Positions 50,859 through 63,299 of a stretch of 64,000 nt of DNA are shown here, piece after piece. Under the pieces are notes generated by a model. The model saw only the letters and a list, made by a program, of their open reading frames with translations, had not been told where the DNA came from and did not search any database. This DNA comes from Monomorium pharaonis (taxonomy: Eukaryota; Arthropoda; Insecta; Hymenoptera; Formicidae): the NCBI RefSeq assembly GCF_013373865.1, contig NC_050473.1, positions 1 through 64,000 of the forward strand. Reading direction: 5' to 3'. The position numbers were made by a program, and so were the translations under genes. Numbering within the stretch: the first letter of the stretch is position 1; each line of letters starts with the position of its first letter.

Positions 50859-52071
50859 ACGACGACGATCACTTCAGCGGACCATCATCGTCCGGTACCT
50901 CCGGAGGAGACGTGGATCCCGCCGAGAGGCGACGTTGACGACGACGACGACGACGGGAACGCGCTGGTCCGGGGTTCAGCCGGGTCGCGCCGGAACCGAA
51001 AGTGATTCATCCGTACGCGATTGTACGCTGCAGAAGGAATACTCGAAATACTTTCGTATTATCGCGTGTGTCCCCAGCGGGGGCGGATAGAGTAAAAGAG
51101 ATAGAGAAAGAGAGATGATACGCGCGTGTGTCCCGACGGGAAGACGCGCGGAGATTACGCGCGTGTTTACGCATGTAACGTCGCGTATGCACGCACGCAC
51201 GCACGCACGCACGTGTGCGTACGTATTACACGTATGTACGTACGTGCATCGGAGAGCGCGCGGGAGACCCCGCAGCCGGAGAGATTGACCCGGAATTGAC
51301 CCGGAATCGCTACGCGTCGACGCGCGATACGCGCATACGGGTCTACCACGGAACCCTCGCGCTCATCATTTCCACGAACGAGCGGCAAAAATATATACCT
51401 TGGCATACATATTATACGTGCACGAATCTTTTTCCGCTTGTGTTAAAAGAAGAAAAAAGGGGAAAAAAAAACAAAACGAGCGGCAAGCGAGTAAATTATC
51501 GAAGCACGCGGGGAGTCGGCGACGCGACGGTCGTCTGACGGTCAGCGCGAATTAACGTTAATAGGAAATTGACATGTGGAATCTATTCGCGACGGCCGAG
51601 CACAAATCGAATCGTGTGGGAATCGTGTGGGAATCGCGTCCACCAGCCGCCGTTCATATATTAGGGCCGCGCGCGCACGGTGTCGAACAGAGGCCCCCTT
51701 GTCTTCGCGCGCGCGTTATGCTCTTTTACGGCGTATCCGCGATCGTTCTCAGTCGCGGGCCTCGTCGCCTCGTCCTCCGTCGTCCGGTGGAGTGCCGACC
51801 GGTCCCCGCGGCGCGCACTTTTGACGATGAAACCGTCCGCCGTATCTACGATAGAGCGATAAAGTTCCCGTCGGTCTTGGAGTCCGCGCGCGTGCGAGCC
51901 TTCGCGGGGAGAAAAAGATACGCGTGTGCCCCCGTCACGGTCCATCCGCCGCTAAATCGCGTATTCTGCAAATAGACCGCGACAATAAAGCGAAAGTTTC
52001 CGATCACATATCATCGTTCGAACGTACTACGATACGCGCTACTGGTGGTGATCCGTAAAGCGTACATAACA
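50859..52071. promoter_or_regulatory. Divergent upstream region of SelP-like and SVEP1 genes
   Basis: About 1.2 kb, very GC-rich with abundant CpG. It contains a (CGA)n run near 50936-50956 and a (GCAC)n/(GTAC)n tetranucleotide tract near 51188-51246. Long ORFs on both strands are antisense mirrors caused by base composition. Promoters for both genes are expected here. Confidence 0.5.
51188..51213. repeat. (CACG)n tetranucleotide microsatellite
   Basis: About six tandem copies of the 4-bp unit, followed by imperfect GTAC/GTAT units to about 51246. Confidence 0.85.
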
Positions 52072-55000
52072 ATGGGATTCTCATCGAGAGCTCTGCCGCC
52101 GCTGATGATGATTATGATGATGATTGGCGCGCTTTCTCTGTTCTCGAATGTTGCAGTCGAGCGCGTCGGCGACGTGGTCGACGAGGGGTCAACCAGCTGG
52201 AACGACCTGGAGATTGGTAAGCGACGGAAAAGTCTAGAGGAGCGAAGGTAATGTAGATTTGAACTTGGGATCTCTCTGGGTCCGTAGACGTTATCGCTAC
52301 GCCACGATGCTCCAACTTTTTTCTATTCCGATACCGCTTACAAGCCCCTAACCTACTAAAGTCTTTGTTTATCCAACAAGAGTCTTCCGATATACTCTGC
52401 AAGCATCTTCAAATGTCTTGCAGATACGTCGAACGACAGCGATGCGACTCTTCTGAACTCTAGCCGAAAGGCGAACGGTGATCGACATTACTGGTACAAC
52501 CACCTGGACGATGCCGGCAAGACGCTGAAGAGCAAGGCGGACGTCCTGGCCCGCCTTCTGAAGATGCACATAGACCAGCTGCGTAATAAGACCGATCAGG
52601 TAAACGAAGCTCGGACGAATGTAATGTGTCTTGGAGGAATGGGGTACGTCGGGGATGACGGATCGTTTTGATCGAGTAGAACTGCCGATTCTATTATGCT
52701 AGGTGGAGATGGTGTTTCTAGTAGACGCGTCCGGCTCGGTCGGCGCGGAGAACTTCCGCAGCGAACTGAACTTCGTGACGAAACTGCTGTCGGACTTCAC
52801 GGTCGACGCGCGGGCCGCGCGGGTCGCCCTGATCACCTTCGGCGGCCGGGGTAGCGTGTACCGCAACATCGATCAAATATCCCAGTACGGACCTGACGAT
52901 CACAAGTGCTACCTGCTGAACAAGCAGTTCCGGAATATCACCTATACCGGCGGCGGAACCTACACGCGCGGCGCCCTTCTCGAGGCGTTGGTGAGTAATT
53001 CGCGTGAATTCACAGCGATAAAGAAACTCGACCAATTGAAAACTAGATAAATCACGTCTAATTTGTTTTCACTTGTTTGCCAGGCAATCCTCGAGAAAAG
53101 TCGCGAGACGGCTAGCAAGATGGTGTTCCTGATCACCGACGGTTTCAGCAACGGCGGCGACCCGCGGCCCGCAGCCGACCTGCTGAAGAACGCGGGTGCG
53201 ACCGTGTTCACGTTCGGTATACGCACGGGAAACGTGGAGGAGCTACACGACATCGCCAGCCATCCCGGATACACGCACAGTTACCTCCTCGATAGCTTCG
53301 CGGAGTTCGAGGCTCTGGCACGACGTGCCCTCCATCGCGGTACGCTTCTTCCCGTTTACGTTGTATATTGTTTTATAAGCAGTTGGGCTAAATATAAAGT
53401 TAAGATCAATATTAATAGTAATAATCTTTGTTTAAATTAATAAATGTATAATAAATGTAAATGTATATTAGAAGAAGGAAATTTAATTGTAAATTTGTCT
53501 AGATGAAGGATAAAGTTATTGTTGAACGATAAAATATTTAGGATATAAAAACAATGTATTTATGTATTTTATATCTTAAGTTGTAAATTCTTCCTTTTTA
53601 AAAAACAAGTGTTTTTCACAAAATGTTTTCTTTTTGATTTGGATTAATATTCAAATAAAAAAAAAATAAATTAAATGTTTAATTTACATTATAGTGACTG
53701 ACAAAGTTCCTTGTAAAAATTATTAAATAATTTGAAAGTTTAAGAAAAGATATTGATTTCAAATGATGAATCAGATGCCTTTCGCAGATCTAAAGACCGG
53801 ACAGTACGTGGCCGTGACTCTGCCGACTGATTGCAACAGCCTCTGTTTGGATAGCGAACTTACCGTTTCGACAAACCAAACTTGCTGCGACGAATTGGCG
53901 AGCTGCACCTGCGGCACTGCAACCGGTCATTACGCCTGCATCTGTCCGTCCGGTTACTTCGGTTCCGGTCTCAGAGGCTTTTGCCAACGTAGGTTGAAAC
54001 GCGGACAAACGCGTTTTAATTTGCGATCGTTGACACGCCTGTTATGTACGATTCACGGATATTGTGTCTTTATTTTCTACTAGGCATTATATATATTTAT
54101 TCAAATTAAACGACACATTTTTTTGTATTGGAAATTTCTTCTTTGACAGCTTGCCCGAACGGTACATACGCTTTGGGAAATACCTCCGGGGATTCCACCG
54201 CCGCATGTGTACCATGTCCAGATGCTAATCACGTTACCGTCAAAGTGCCCGCGACCTCGATGAGCGATTGTACATGCGCCTCCGGATTTACCACGGATGG
54301 TTACAAATGCGAGGGTAATTTGTTATATCATACATTCACAATAAACCTAGCTGGAATCGCCATGTGATGAAATTGAATTCAAAACGACTTCAATTATAGC
54401 AACACTCCTCACGTAGTCGTTAGGGCAATTATTATTCGCGAGTTGAGACGGACATGTATTTTTCAGCTATAACATGCCCAAGATTGAGGATCCCCGAAAA
54501 CGCGTACCTGGTGAAGGCGAGCGCCTGCAGCAACGTGGTGCACGCGGCGTGCGGCGTGAGATGCAGGATTGGCTTCCACCTCACGGGAGACAGCATTCGA
54601 CTTTGCGGCAAGGACGGCGTTTGGTCCGGTAATGAGCCGCAGTGCTTGTGTAAGTAAGAAGAAAAAAATCGGACGCGTTCGAGAGGTGGGAGATCGGAGT
54701 GCGTTTTTAATTGTGCGTAATCTCGCACAGTGAAGACGTGTCTGGCTTTGCGCGCGCCCGCGCACGGCAGCGTGAAATGCGAGCACGACGAGGATTATCA
54801 GCACCAGTTTATGGAGAACTCCACTGTGTATCCGATCGACACGCGCTGCCAGTTCCGATGCGACGTTGGTCATCAGCTTCGCGGCAGCAAAGTTCGCAAC
54901 TGTCTACCACTATCTCGTTGGGATGGTTTGAAGGTCACGTGCCAAGGTAAAAAAAAAGGTGATATTATCACTATTCCAGTATCGGAAGATTAACAAAGAC

Positions 55001-58000
55001 TGTGTGTCTAGCTGTGAAATGTGAACCTTTGCCGCAAATCGCGAACGGCGACATCATCCCGGAGATCTGCATCGGGCCGGCAAAAATACCCTTCGCCACC
55101 AACTGCACGATTGCCTGCAACGAGGGTTTCGTCCTGGAAGGACCCACCGTTCGATCGTGTACCGGACACGCGGGGGTTTGGTCCCAGCGTCACAGCGTCA
55201 ATCGATGTGTGGGTTAATATCGAGATCAAGATCCTTTTTTGCAAGAGGAACATTAATTTTTAAATTTAAATCTCTCCCGCATAAAATCTTAAATTTAATT
55301 TAATTAATTTGGAACGCGAGACAGACAAGACGCCGCCCTCGATGGAGTGTCCGACCGAGGTTGTCGAGGAGACTGTGAAGGGGCAAAATTATGCATACGT
55401 GAATTGGACGGTACCCGAGGTGACAGACAACGCGGACGCGTCCCCCAGTCTGTGGACGAAACCGCACGTTGTCCTGCCTTGGAAAGTGAAGATCGGCACG
55501 CGCGTTGTCGTGTACGTGGCACAGGACGCGAGCGGCAACAAGGCCAGATGCAAATTCAAAGTTAAAGTGCTCGGTAAGCCACAGGCGGCCTTGAGATTTG
55601 AGAAAACGCCTTTAAAAGATTATTAATTGAAAAAAAACGCCCAAAGAAATACGGCGCGCGAGAAATAAATGTTTCTTCGAACATTCGCAGACAGAGAACC
55701 ACCGACGATCGAGAACTGCGTCGATCCCCCGACGTTTTATACCGATTTCGGTAACGGCCTCGCAAATGTAACGTGGGACGAACCGGTCTTCTACGACAAT
55801 TCGAGAATTCCCGTGCGCGTCAATCAGAGTCATCAGCCTGACAAGGATTTCTTTTCAATCGGTCGCACGAAGGTCTTCTACAACGCGACCGATAAATATG
55901 GAAACCGTGCAAGTTGCGTGTTGAACATTACTGTAGAAGGTACCGTCTACACCTTTCCATTAACAACTTGTACAACGAGATGTATGTAGCAATACCGCAT
56001 TGTTTAATTTTCTCAGATGTATGTAAAAGTCTGAAAGCTCCCGTAAATGGTCAACTGAACTGTTCCTCAGGCGATCAGGAAACACGGTGCGTCGTAGCTT
56101 GTAAGGATGGCTACGACTTTGCGATCAAACCAGTGAACTTTGATATCGTTAATGACGAATTACTGTTAAAATGTAACTCAAGCGGTCACACGTGGGAAAA
56201 TAATCATCTGCCGGAATGTTTAGGTATTTATATCGAATTTGTTGTCAATTATTCAGTGTTTTAAATTAAATAATTGTATTTATGAAATTTTGATTTCCTC
56301 TATCGATAAGAAATGCAAACGCCAAAGACGATATCTCAGAAAGGAAACATGATATTGCAAAGCAACGAAAGCGCGATATGCGATAATCAAACTGCTCTTC
56401 GTGAAGTAAGCATTCAGACTTAACATAAGTAACACTGACCTATAGAAATCAATGTATTTTTATATAATATTGTTTACTTTAGTTGAGCGAGCACGTTGCT
56501 GGTGATTTGAAGCTTAAACTATTGGAAATGTGCGACAATGACATTGAGTGCAATCTAATCAGCTTTGATCCCGAGTGCAAAGACGAACTTTCGACATCGA
56601 CATCGAAGAATTTTGAGGACAATTTAATAAGAAGACGACGATTTGAGTCCGGGTACAAGCAAATTCAATTCACCAATGTCTTTAGAAATTATTCTGAAAC
56701 GATAATGCTTGAAAAATTGAAACGCGCAATTAGATCGAGCTCCGATCCGAATAAAAATAACATCAAATCTAAACGAAAAAGAGATAAGATAGAAATCAAG
56801 TTTAAGTTCATAGGTAAGAGCTAAATATTGGGTTTTTCATTCGCGAAATACGTTATATATATAACGACAAGGAAATACTTGCAGGTAAAATAATTGAAGA
56901 AAACTTCGAGAACCCTAAACTGGGAGTGCAGAAGCTGAGAGAGAGACTCGACGCGATGTCACAGCTGGGACAACTGGACTTGCTCGATAACAAAACTAAT
57001 CAGGAGATCGCGAGGCTCGCCCTGAATCTGCACCTCGTGTTCAAGGAACCGCAGGATCTCTGTGATCCCGGAAGTGTACTGAAGAGACACAGTTGCGGTG
57101 AGCGCGATAACTCAATTGCACAATAAGATCTGCTGTTATGCACGCGTTTTACAAATAAATTTTAAATCAAATTTTTCTTTTCCAGTTAAATGTCCCGCGG
57201 GCACTTTTTACAATTCTTCTACCAGGACCTGTCAGCCGTGTCCATTCGGTCAGTACCAGAACGCGACTGCTTCGCTGACGTGCGTGTCTTGTCCGGAGTA
57301 CACCTATACGAAGAGGATGCACGCGAAATCCTTGAAAGATTGCATCCGTAAGCCTCTAAAACCGGAAAGGATGACTCAAACCGCGACTAGTAACACGTTT
57401 TAACACGTTTCTCTTTCTGTTCTTGCAGCCGTATGTCAACCAGGATACTACTCTCGGCGCAAACGCTACCACGAGTCGCGTCCGGGCGTGGAACCTTGTT
57501 ACCCGTGTGATATCGGCTTCTATCAACCGAGCTACGGTCAGAGTCAATGCTTGCTGTGCCCGTCGAACGCAACGACGGATAGACGCGGTTCCACGGATGT
57601 CGACAATTGCCGTTGGCTGATTCGTCACGAGGAAATCTACGACTGTCGGACGAATCTGTGCTTAAACGGCGGTCGATGTGTACGAAACGAAAGCGACTTC
57701 GTTTGCGAGTGTCCTGAATATTATGTGGGTAGGTTATAACTTACTGGAGAAAAATCTTTATATCAAAATAGATGAAATTATATCAGAGATCTAATATTAC
57801 AAACCGATTGATAAAATTAAATCTGCTCTGATATAATTTGATCTATAATTTAATCCTTACTCTGAAGATTTTTTCCTGGATAGTCGCAATGGTAAAACAA
57901 CATAATGTCCTTTTTGCTTCTCAACTTCTTCGTATAATATTTTATAGATTTTAATAAATTAAATATATCATAAAACTTTATCAATAATTTATAATCTCTT

Positions 58001-61000
58001 TTATCCTAAAATGTAATTAATGCATGCTATCATTATACGCGCGCGTTTCTTTCAGGCTCGAGATGCGAAAAGTTCAAGGATCCGTGTGACTCTTCGCCAT
58101 GCTTGAATGAAGGCGTGTGCAAGACGCGGCAGCATCCCGATAACACCGTGACGTACGAATGCGCATGTAAAAGCAGTTACTCGGGTGCCAACTGCGAGGT
58201 GAGAACACATTTCGCCAATCAGACGAGTTTGCAGTGAAAAAAATCCGGATTTAAAAAATCGGTTAATGAATTCTCGCAGATCTACGTGGACGAGTGCGCT
58301 ACCAATCCTTGTCAGAATGGTGGAAATTGCATGAGCACCGAGAATGATTTTGCTTGCGAGTGCATGAATGGATTCGAAGGTAAACTCTCTCACTAATAGG
58401 TAGGCGATCACGACGAGTTTTTCATTCTGTCTATACTTGTCGTTCAGGTGAATTCTGCGAGGTTCCGATGGACCACTGCGAGCTTAAGCCCTGCGAAGAG
58501 GGATCCGCGTGCCGCACCGTGAATGGTACCTGGCAATGCCTCTGCAAACCCGGTTTCCTGGGTCGGCACTGCAACCTGCTGCCCTGCGACTGGCTGCCGT
58601 GCCACGCGAACGCGATTTGCGTCAACGTTGAAGAGCAGAACGCGACACGGAGAAGTTACAGGTAGGTAATTGCCCGTGTAATTTTATACCGCGAAATGTG
58701 AAAATTTGAGGATACAATGTACGGTCGTACAATCCAGGTGCGAATGCCCCGACGGATACACGGGAGAGGACTGCGCGACTAAGATCAATCGCTGCGAGAG
58801 CTCACCTTGCCTGAACAACGGACGCTGCATCAGCCGCGTGCACGATTACATCTGCGAGTGTCCGGTTCCTTTCACCGGACGCGACTGCGAAACCGGCGAG
58901 TAGAAACTTTTCAATATATCTTTGGAATATTTTACTTTTTAATTATTTTTAAACTTTGTTAGATAATAAACTAAGGAAATGTCTATTAAAGATGGTTTTG
59001 ATGGTCGCAGAATTGTCGTCCGACTATGTGATGCACTTCACCAAATCCGGCACGACGGATTACGTGGCCGCCAAAGGACTCGCGAGGGATCTTCTCCAGG
59101 TAAGTCCTCAAGAAAAAAAATCAGAAAGGAATCGAAATGGACTGCATATTTTACATTAAATCCACCGATTGCAGCTCTCTATCTGCTTGTGGTTGCAATC
59201 GAAGGACACTTTTAATTATGGTACGGTATTGTCGTACGCGACGACGTTTCACGACAACGCCTTCACGTTGACGGATTACAACGGGTAATTATTCAATATG
59301 TGTATGTTTTAACAAAGAATTTGCCAATTATTTCATTAAATGCAAAAAAATCAAAATCCTGGCTTTGGAATCCGCGACCAAACTCCTCCGGGTCAAATGT
59401 CGTTACAGATTGGTCTTGTACGTAAACGGGGAGAAGGTCGTCACTGACGTTAAGGTCAATGACGATAACTGGCACTTCCTGTGCGTCACTTGGGAGAGCG
59501 AGCGTGGCTTCTGGCGCGTGTTTATCGACGGGATCCTCAAGGACAGTGGCGTCGGCCTGGCTCAGAGAACCGTTGTACGAGGTAATAACGCGCGCAATCA
59601 TTACGAACGATTTCTGTACATTCTTAAAGCAAATCATAAAATCCCGGATGTCATCCCGTTCAGCCAACGGATCCTTCATCATCGGGCAGGAGCAGGATCG
59701 TCTGGGCGGTGGTTTCTCCGAATCGGAGGCGTTTCTAGGGAGGGTCGGCTTGCTGGACATGTGGGACGTTGTTCTGAACGAAAGTGACGTCATGGACCTG
59801 TGGAACAGCTGCGAAAAATACCACGGAAACCTCGTGGCTTGGGCGGAGATGCAGCAGTACGTTCACGGCGACGTCGAGGTAATTATACATTAATTATTAA
59901 GCTACAAAGCGCTCTGTTTTTTTCAATGATGGATCATAAATGATATCTCGTATTTGTAGATCTTAGTCAGCCCATTTTGTCACGGCTGCCCTTTGCCCGT
60001 GATACCCTTCAAAGGTAACATTAAAATAAGCGAGGATTTGTCCGAGGTAACGTACTATTGTGACAGTGGATACATAGTTCGATTTAGCGGCGAGGAATAC
60101 CGGTCCCTTACAAGGAAGTGTCTCAAGCACGGCCAGTGGGAGGGATACGATACGCCGATCTGCACGAGTAAGTTTCGATTCCGTTGCAATCATGTTATAA
60201 CTTCAGAAAGGAAATGCGGAACTGTCTTTCAATCGTAATCGATGGATGCAATTTTACTGCAATTTAAAGATTTTTCCGGTTTCTATATTCGAAGAAATAA
60301 AATGCGGTTTCCCGGGATACTTTCCGCGCGGACGTATTCATGGGGAATCTTATTCATTCGAGGACGAGATATACTATTCCTGTGCCGAGGGCTACGAGCT
60401 CCGTGGAAACCCCCATCGCATCTGCAATTCCGACGGCAAGTGGATCGGGCTGCCTCCGATCTGCATAGGTAACGAACCGGGAGATTAAAGTAGCCGTTAA
60501 CCATGAGAATAAAAATGTGGCTAATGCAAGAATCAAGATTCGCAACGATCTTAACAACCCAGATAGGAAAAATGTGCAGAAAATTAACTTTAAAATGTAA
60601 TGTATGATATATTGCATCATAATTCTAAATGTAATTAAAAAATTTGTTAATTTTAAATTTAATTTATGCAACATGTAGCAATCTTCAAAAAATTGCTAGA
60701 AATAAATGTTTGCATTGTTGTAGTATAACGGAAAATTATTTTAGCGGCAATTTATTGCTGAATGTTTTTCAGAAAATAGTTTTAGAATTATTGTATAAAT
60801 TATTGCAGAATGAAAGAAAAACATTACAGCATGAAATTATATCAATTATTATTTAAACATTCTTAAATAAAAATTTTACAATAAAGTTTGAAGCAGCATG
60901 TATTAAACGTAATACAATTTTAATATTATTTGTAAATATTTAATATAAATAATTAAACAATTTATTGATCAAAGACTTATAAATTATCACAAAATTCTTT

Positions 61001-63299
61001 TGTAGCAAAAGATATATTTTCTGCTTCTGCAATAATTATTGCGAAAGTTTTTTATCTAGAAATCGAATTTGCATTTTTCGACAGGGATCACATGTAAGAA
61101 TCTGCTCGCTCCAGAAAATGGAGATATAGAATACATTCTAGAGGAAAACGAGAGAGATGACGTCACGATATTACAGGTACACAGCCTTGTCGTTAACGAA
61201 GGAGAGTCTTTATATTATTTTTGAACGAATTGTTTAATTATTTCAGGCTGGCCAGCAGCTGGAGTTCAAGTGTAATCCCGGATATCGTTTAATGGGAGAG
61301 AAGTACTTGACCTGCCTGGAGACTGGCGTCTGGGATCACAAGAGGCCGTCTTGCATACCCTACGGATGTCCTCCGCCAAGACAGTACGTCTTTTAAGAGC
61401 ACTTTAATCCACATATAGGATATTTTGTCAAATTAAATTAAGAATTTAAATTTGAGGAATAAAAAAATGCGGTAATTTTGTTTGAACAATTTGAGAATCA
61501 AGTTCTAATTTGAATCTAATTGCGATTTTAGAATAGAACACAGTTACATCATCTCGTCGAATTCCAATACGTCCAATAGTAACCCGATCGGCGATCCTTT
61601 CGAGAGAACGTATCTCTTCGACGACATCGTCGGATTCACTTGCCATCGCGGTTACAAGTTTCGCGGCAATCATAATCTGCTGACGGAATTCAGGCTGCAG
61701 TGTTCCACGAATGGCACCTGGACAGGTTTCGTCCCCAACTGCGTGCCGCGTAGGTGTCCATGGCCCGATCGCGTGGCAAAGGCGAGACTCTTCCTCAGGA
61801 AACAGGATGGCACTATGATCGAAATTCCAACGAGAGGAGCCGCAACCTTGGAACCTGATCAAAGGGAAACACGAAGAAACGAGAGCGACGAGATCTCCCC
61901 GGAATTGTTCGTTTCCGGCGCGGAAATCGTCATCGTCTGTGACCCGGAATACGAACTGATCGGAGACCGAGTCGGAACGTGTACCGAGGAGGAGAGATGG
62001 TTTTGGACTTCTGTTTCTTGCGAGCCGCGTAATTGCTCCGTCGAGGATCATCCAATTTATAAATTTTTCGAGAGACTGGGAAACGAAACCATATTGGAGA
62101 ACACGGACATAATGTCGTTACTCGAGTCAGACGAGAAGCGACACGGCAAGGGAAACGTTACGCGCACATACAAAGACCTCGAGATCTTCGTCGAGGGAAA
62201 CAGTTTCGGACAACAAATAATCTTGACGTGTCGAAATGGCGCGCGGATGAACGAGTCGATCGTCAACAGGACAATCTCGAATATAACGTGGACATGCAAC
62301 GAGATCGCAAAGTGGCAAGTCTCGAATTCGTTGATGAATGAGCCTACGCTCGAGCGGCTGCTGACAGATTCGACGAATATCTGCGACAAATCATGTGCAC
62401 CTCCGCAAGTGAGTTTTCCGAAAACGTTAACGTATACGATCTTTTTTTTTCAATATTTTAAAACTGTTTTCCTAAAAATACAATTTTAATTAATTCCAGA
62501 TACCGGAATACGGATATATCGATCACGACAATAATACTGACGACATTAACAATCGCTGGACGATCGATAGTGTTGTCGTTTTCAAGTGTCGTCACGGATA
62601 CGTTCTCGAGGGTGATAAACGGTCCGTTTGTTTGTCGAATGCCAGGTGGTCCGCTTTGGCTTCCTGCAAACGTACGTCTCTTCTATGTCCCAAGTAAAAC
62701 AAGTCATGATATCGTTAAAATAAATGACAATTGACCAAAAAATAAATTTTAATAATCATTTTGATTAATCACGATGACTTTTTGTTCTGCTTGGGATGGC
62801 TCATGGAAATTCTCAGTCATCTAAAATTAAATGTTAAACGTTTTCTAGCCGTAGCGTGTGGAAAACCGCCAATTTTCGCTAACGCAATACTAAAGAGTGA
62901 TATCAGCGGAACTCAGAATTACACTTTCGGCAATATGATTTCTTATCAATGCCTTCCGGGCTACCGTGTATTCGGGCAGTCGAGTTTAAGATGTTTAGGG
63001 AGCGGAACGTGGTCCAGATTGAATGGCAGATGTTCGAGTGCGTATAAAAAAAGAACTACAAATCTGTCTTGTCATTACGCGACTTTAAATTTACTTAAAT
63101 CGCATCGCTATCGTTTACAGAAATATCGTGCGGCAAACCACAGATCCAGCAGGGAGTCGCGCTCTACGGCCGTTCGTACTTGTTTCAAGATCAATTGACG
63201 TACGTGTGCCCTGACGATAAGAAGCGAGGAATGATTACGTGTCGAGCTGACGGGACGTGGAACGAGTTGCCGAAGTGTGACGGAAGTAGGAGTATGTAA
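52072..63299 (+). CDS. SVEP1: SVEP1-type protein: vWA, EGF, sushi, HYR and pentraxin mosaic
   Basis: Large secreted matrix/adhesion protein related to vertebrate SVEP1 (polydom). Thirty-three coding exons, 2288 aa: 52072-52216, 52424-52599, 52703-52990, 53084-53339, 53788-53988, 54150-54314, 54467-54649, 54731-54946, 55012-55212, 55325-55573, 55691-55939, 56017-56223, 56311-56405, 56483-56813, 56885-57097, 57186-57347, 57429-57728, 58056-58198, 58280-58379, 58448-58661, 58738-58895, 59011-59099, 59175-59284, 59409-59581, 59664-59878, 59960-60167, 60295-60468, 61085-61176, 61247-61383, 61532-62408, 62500-62671, 62849-63037 and 63121-63299. Order: signal peptide; vWA (about 108-288) with intact MIDAS DASGS, GGGTYTRG, ITDG; EGF and Cys-rich module; three sushi; two HYR (611-776); sushi; linker; GCC2-type repeats; about six EGF; pentraxin/LamG (about 1417-1613); C-terminal sushi repeats. 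The 58895/59011 junction needs a GC donor. Confidence 0.9.
52239..52313 (-). tRNA. tRNA-like relic or SINE head in SVEP1 intron 1
   Basis: On the minus strand a 75-nt segment begins GGAGCATCGTGGCGTAGCGA and ends CTTCGCTCC, so the first and last five bases pair. It has an A-box-like TGGCGTAGCGATAA and a B-box-like AGTTCAAATC, with a T run (ACTTTTCC) just downstream. The D, anticodon and T stems pair poorly and no clear anticodon can be read, so this is more likely a tRNA pseudogene or tRNA-derived SINE head than a working tRNA. Confidence 0.35.
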
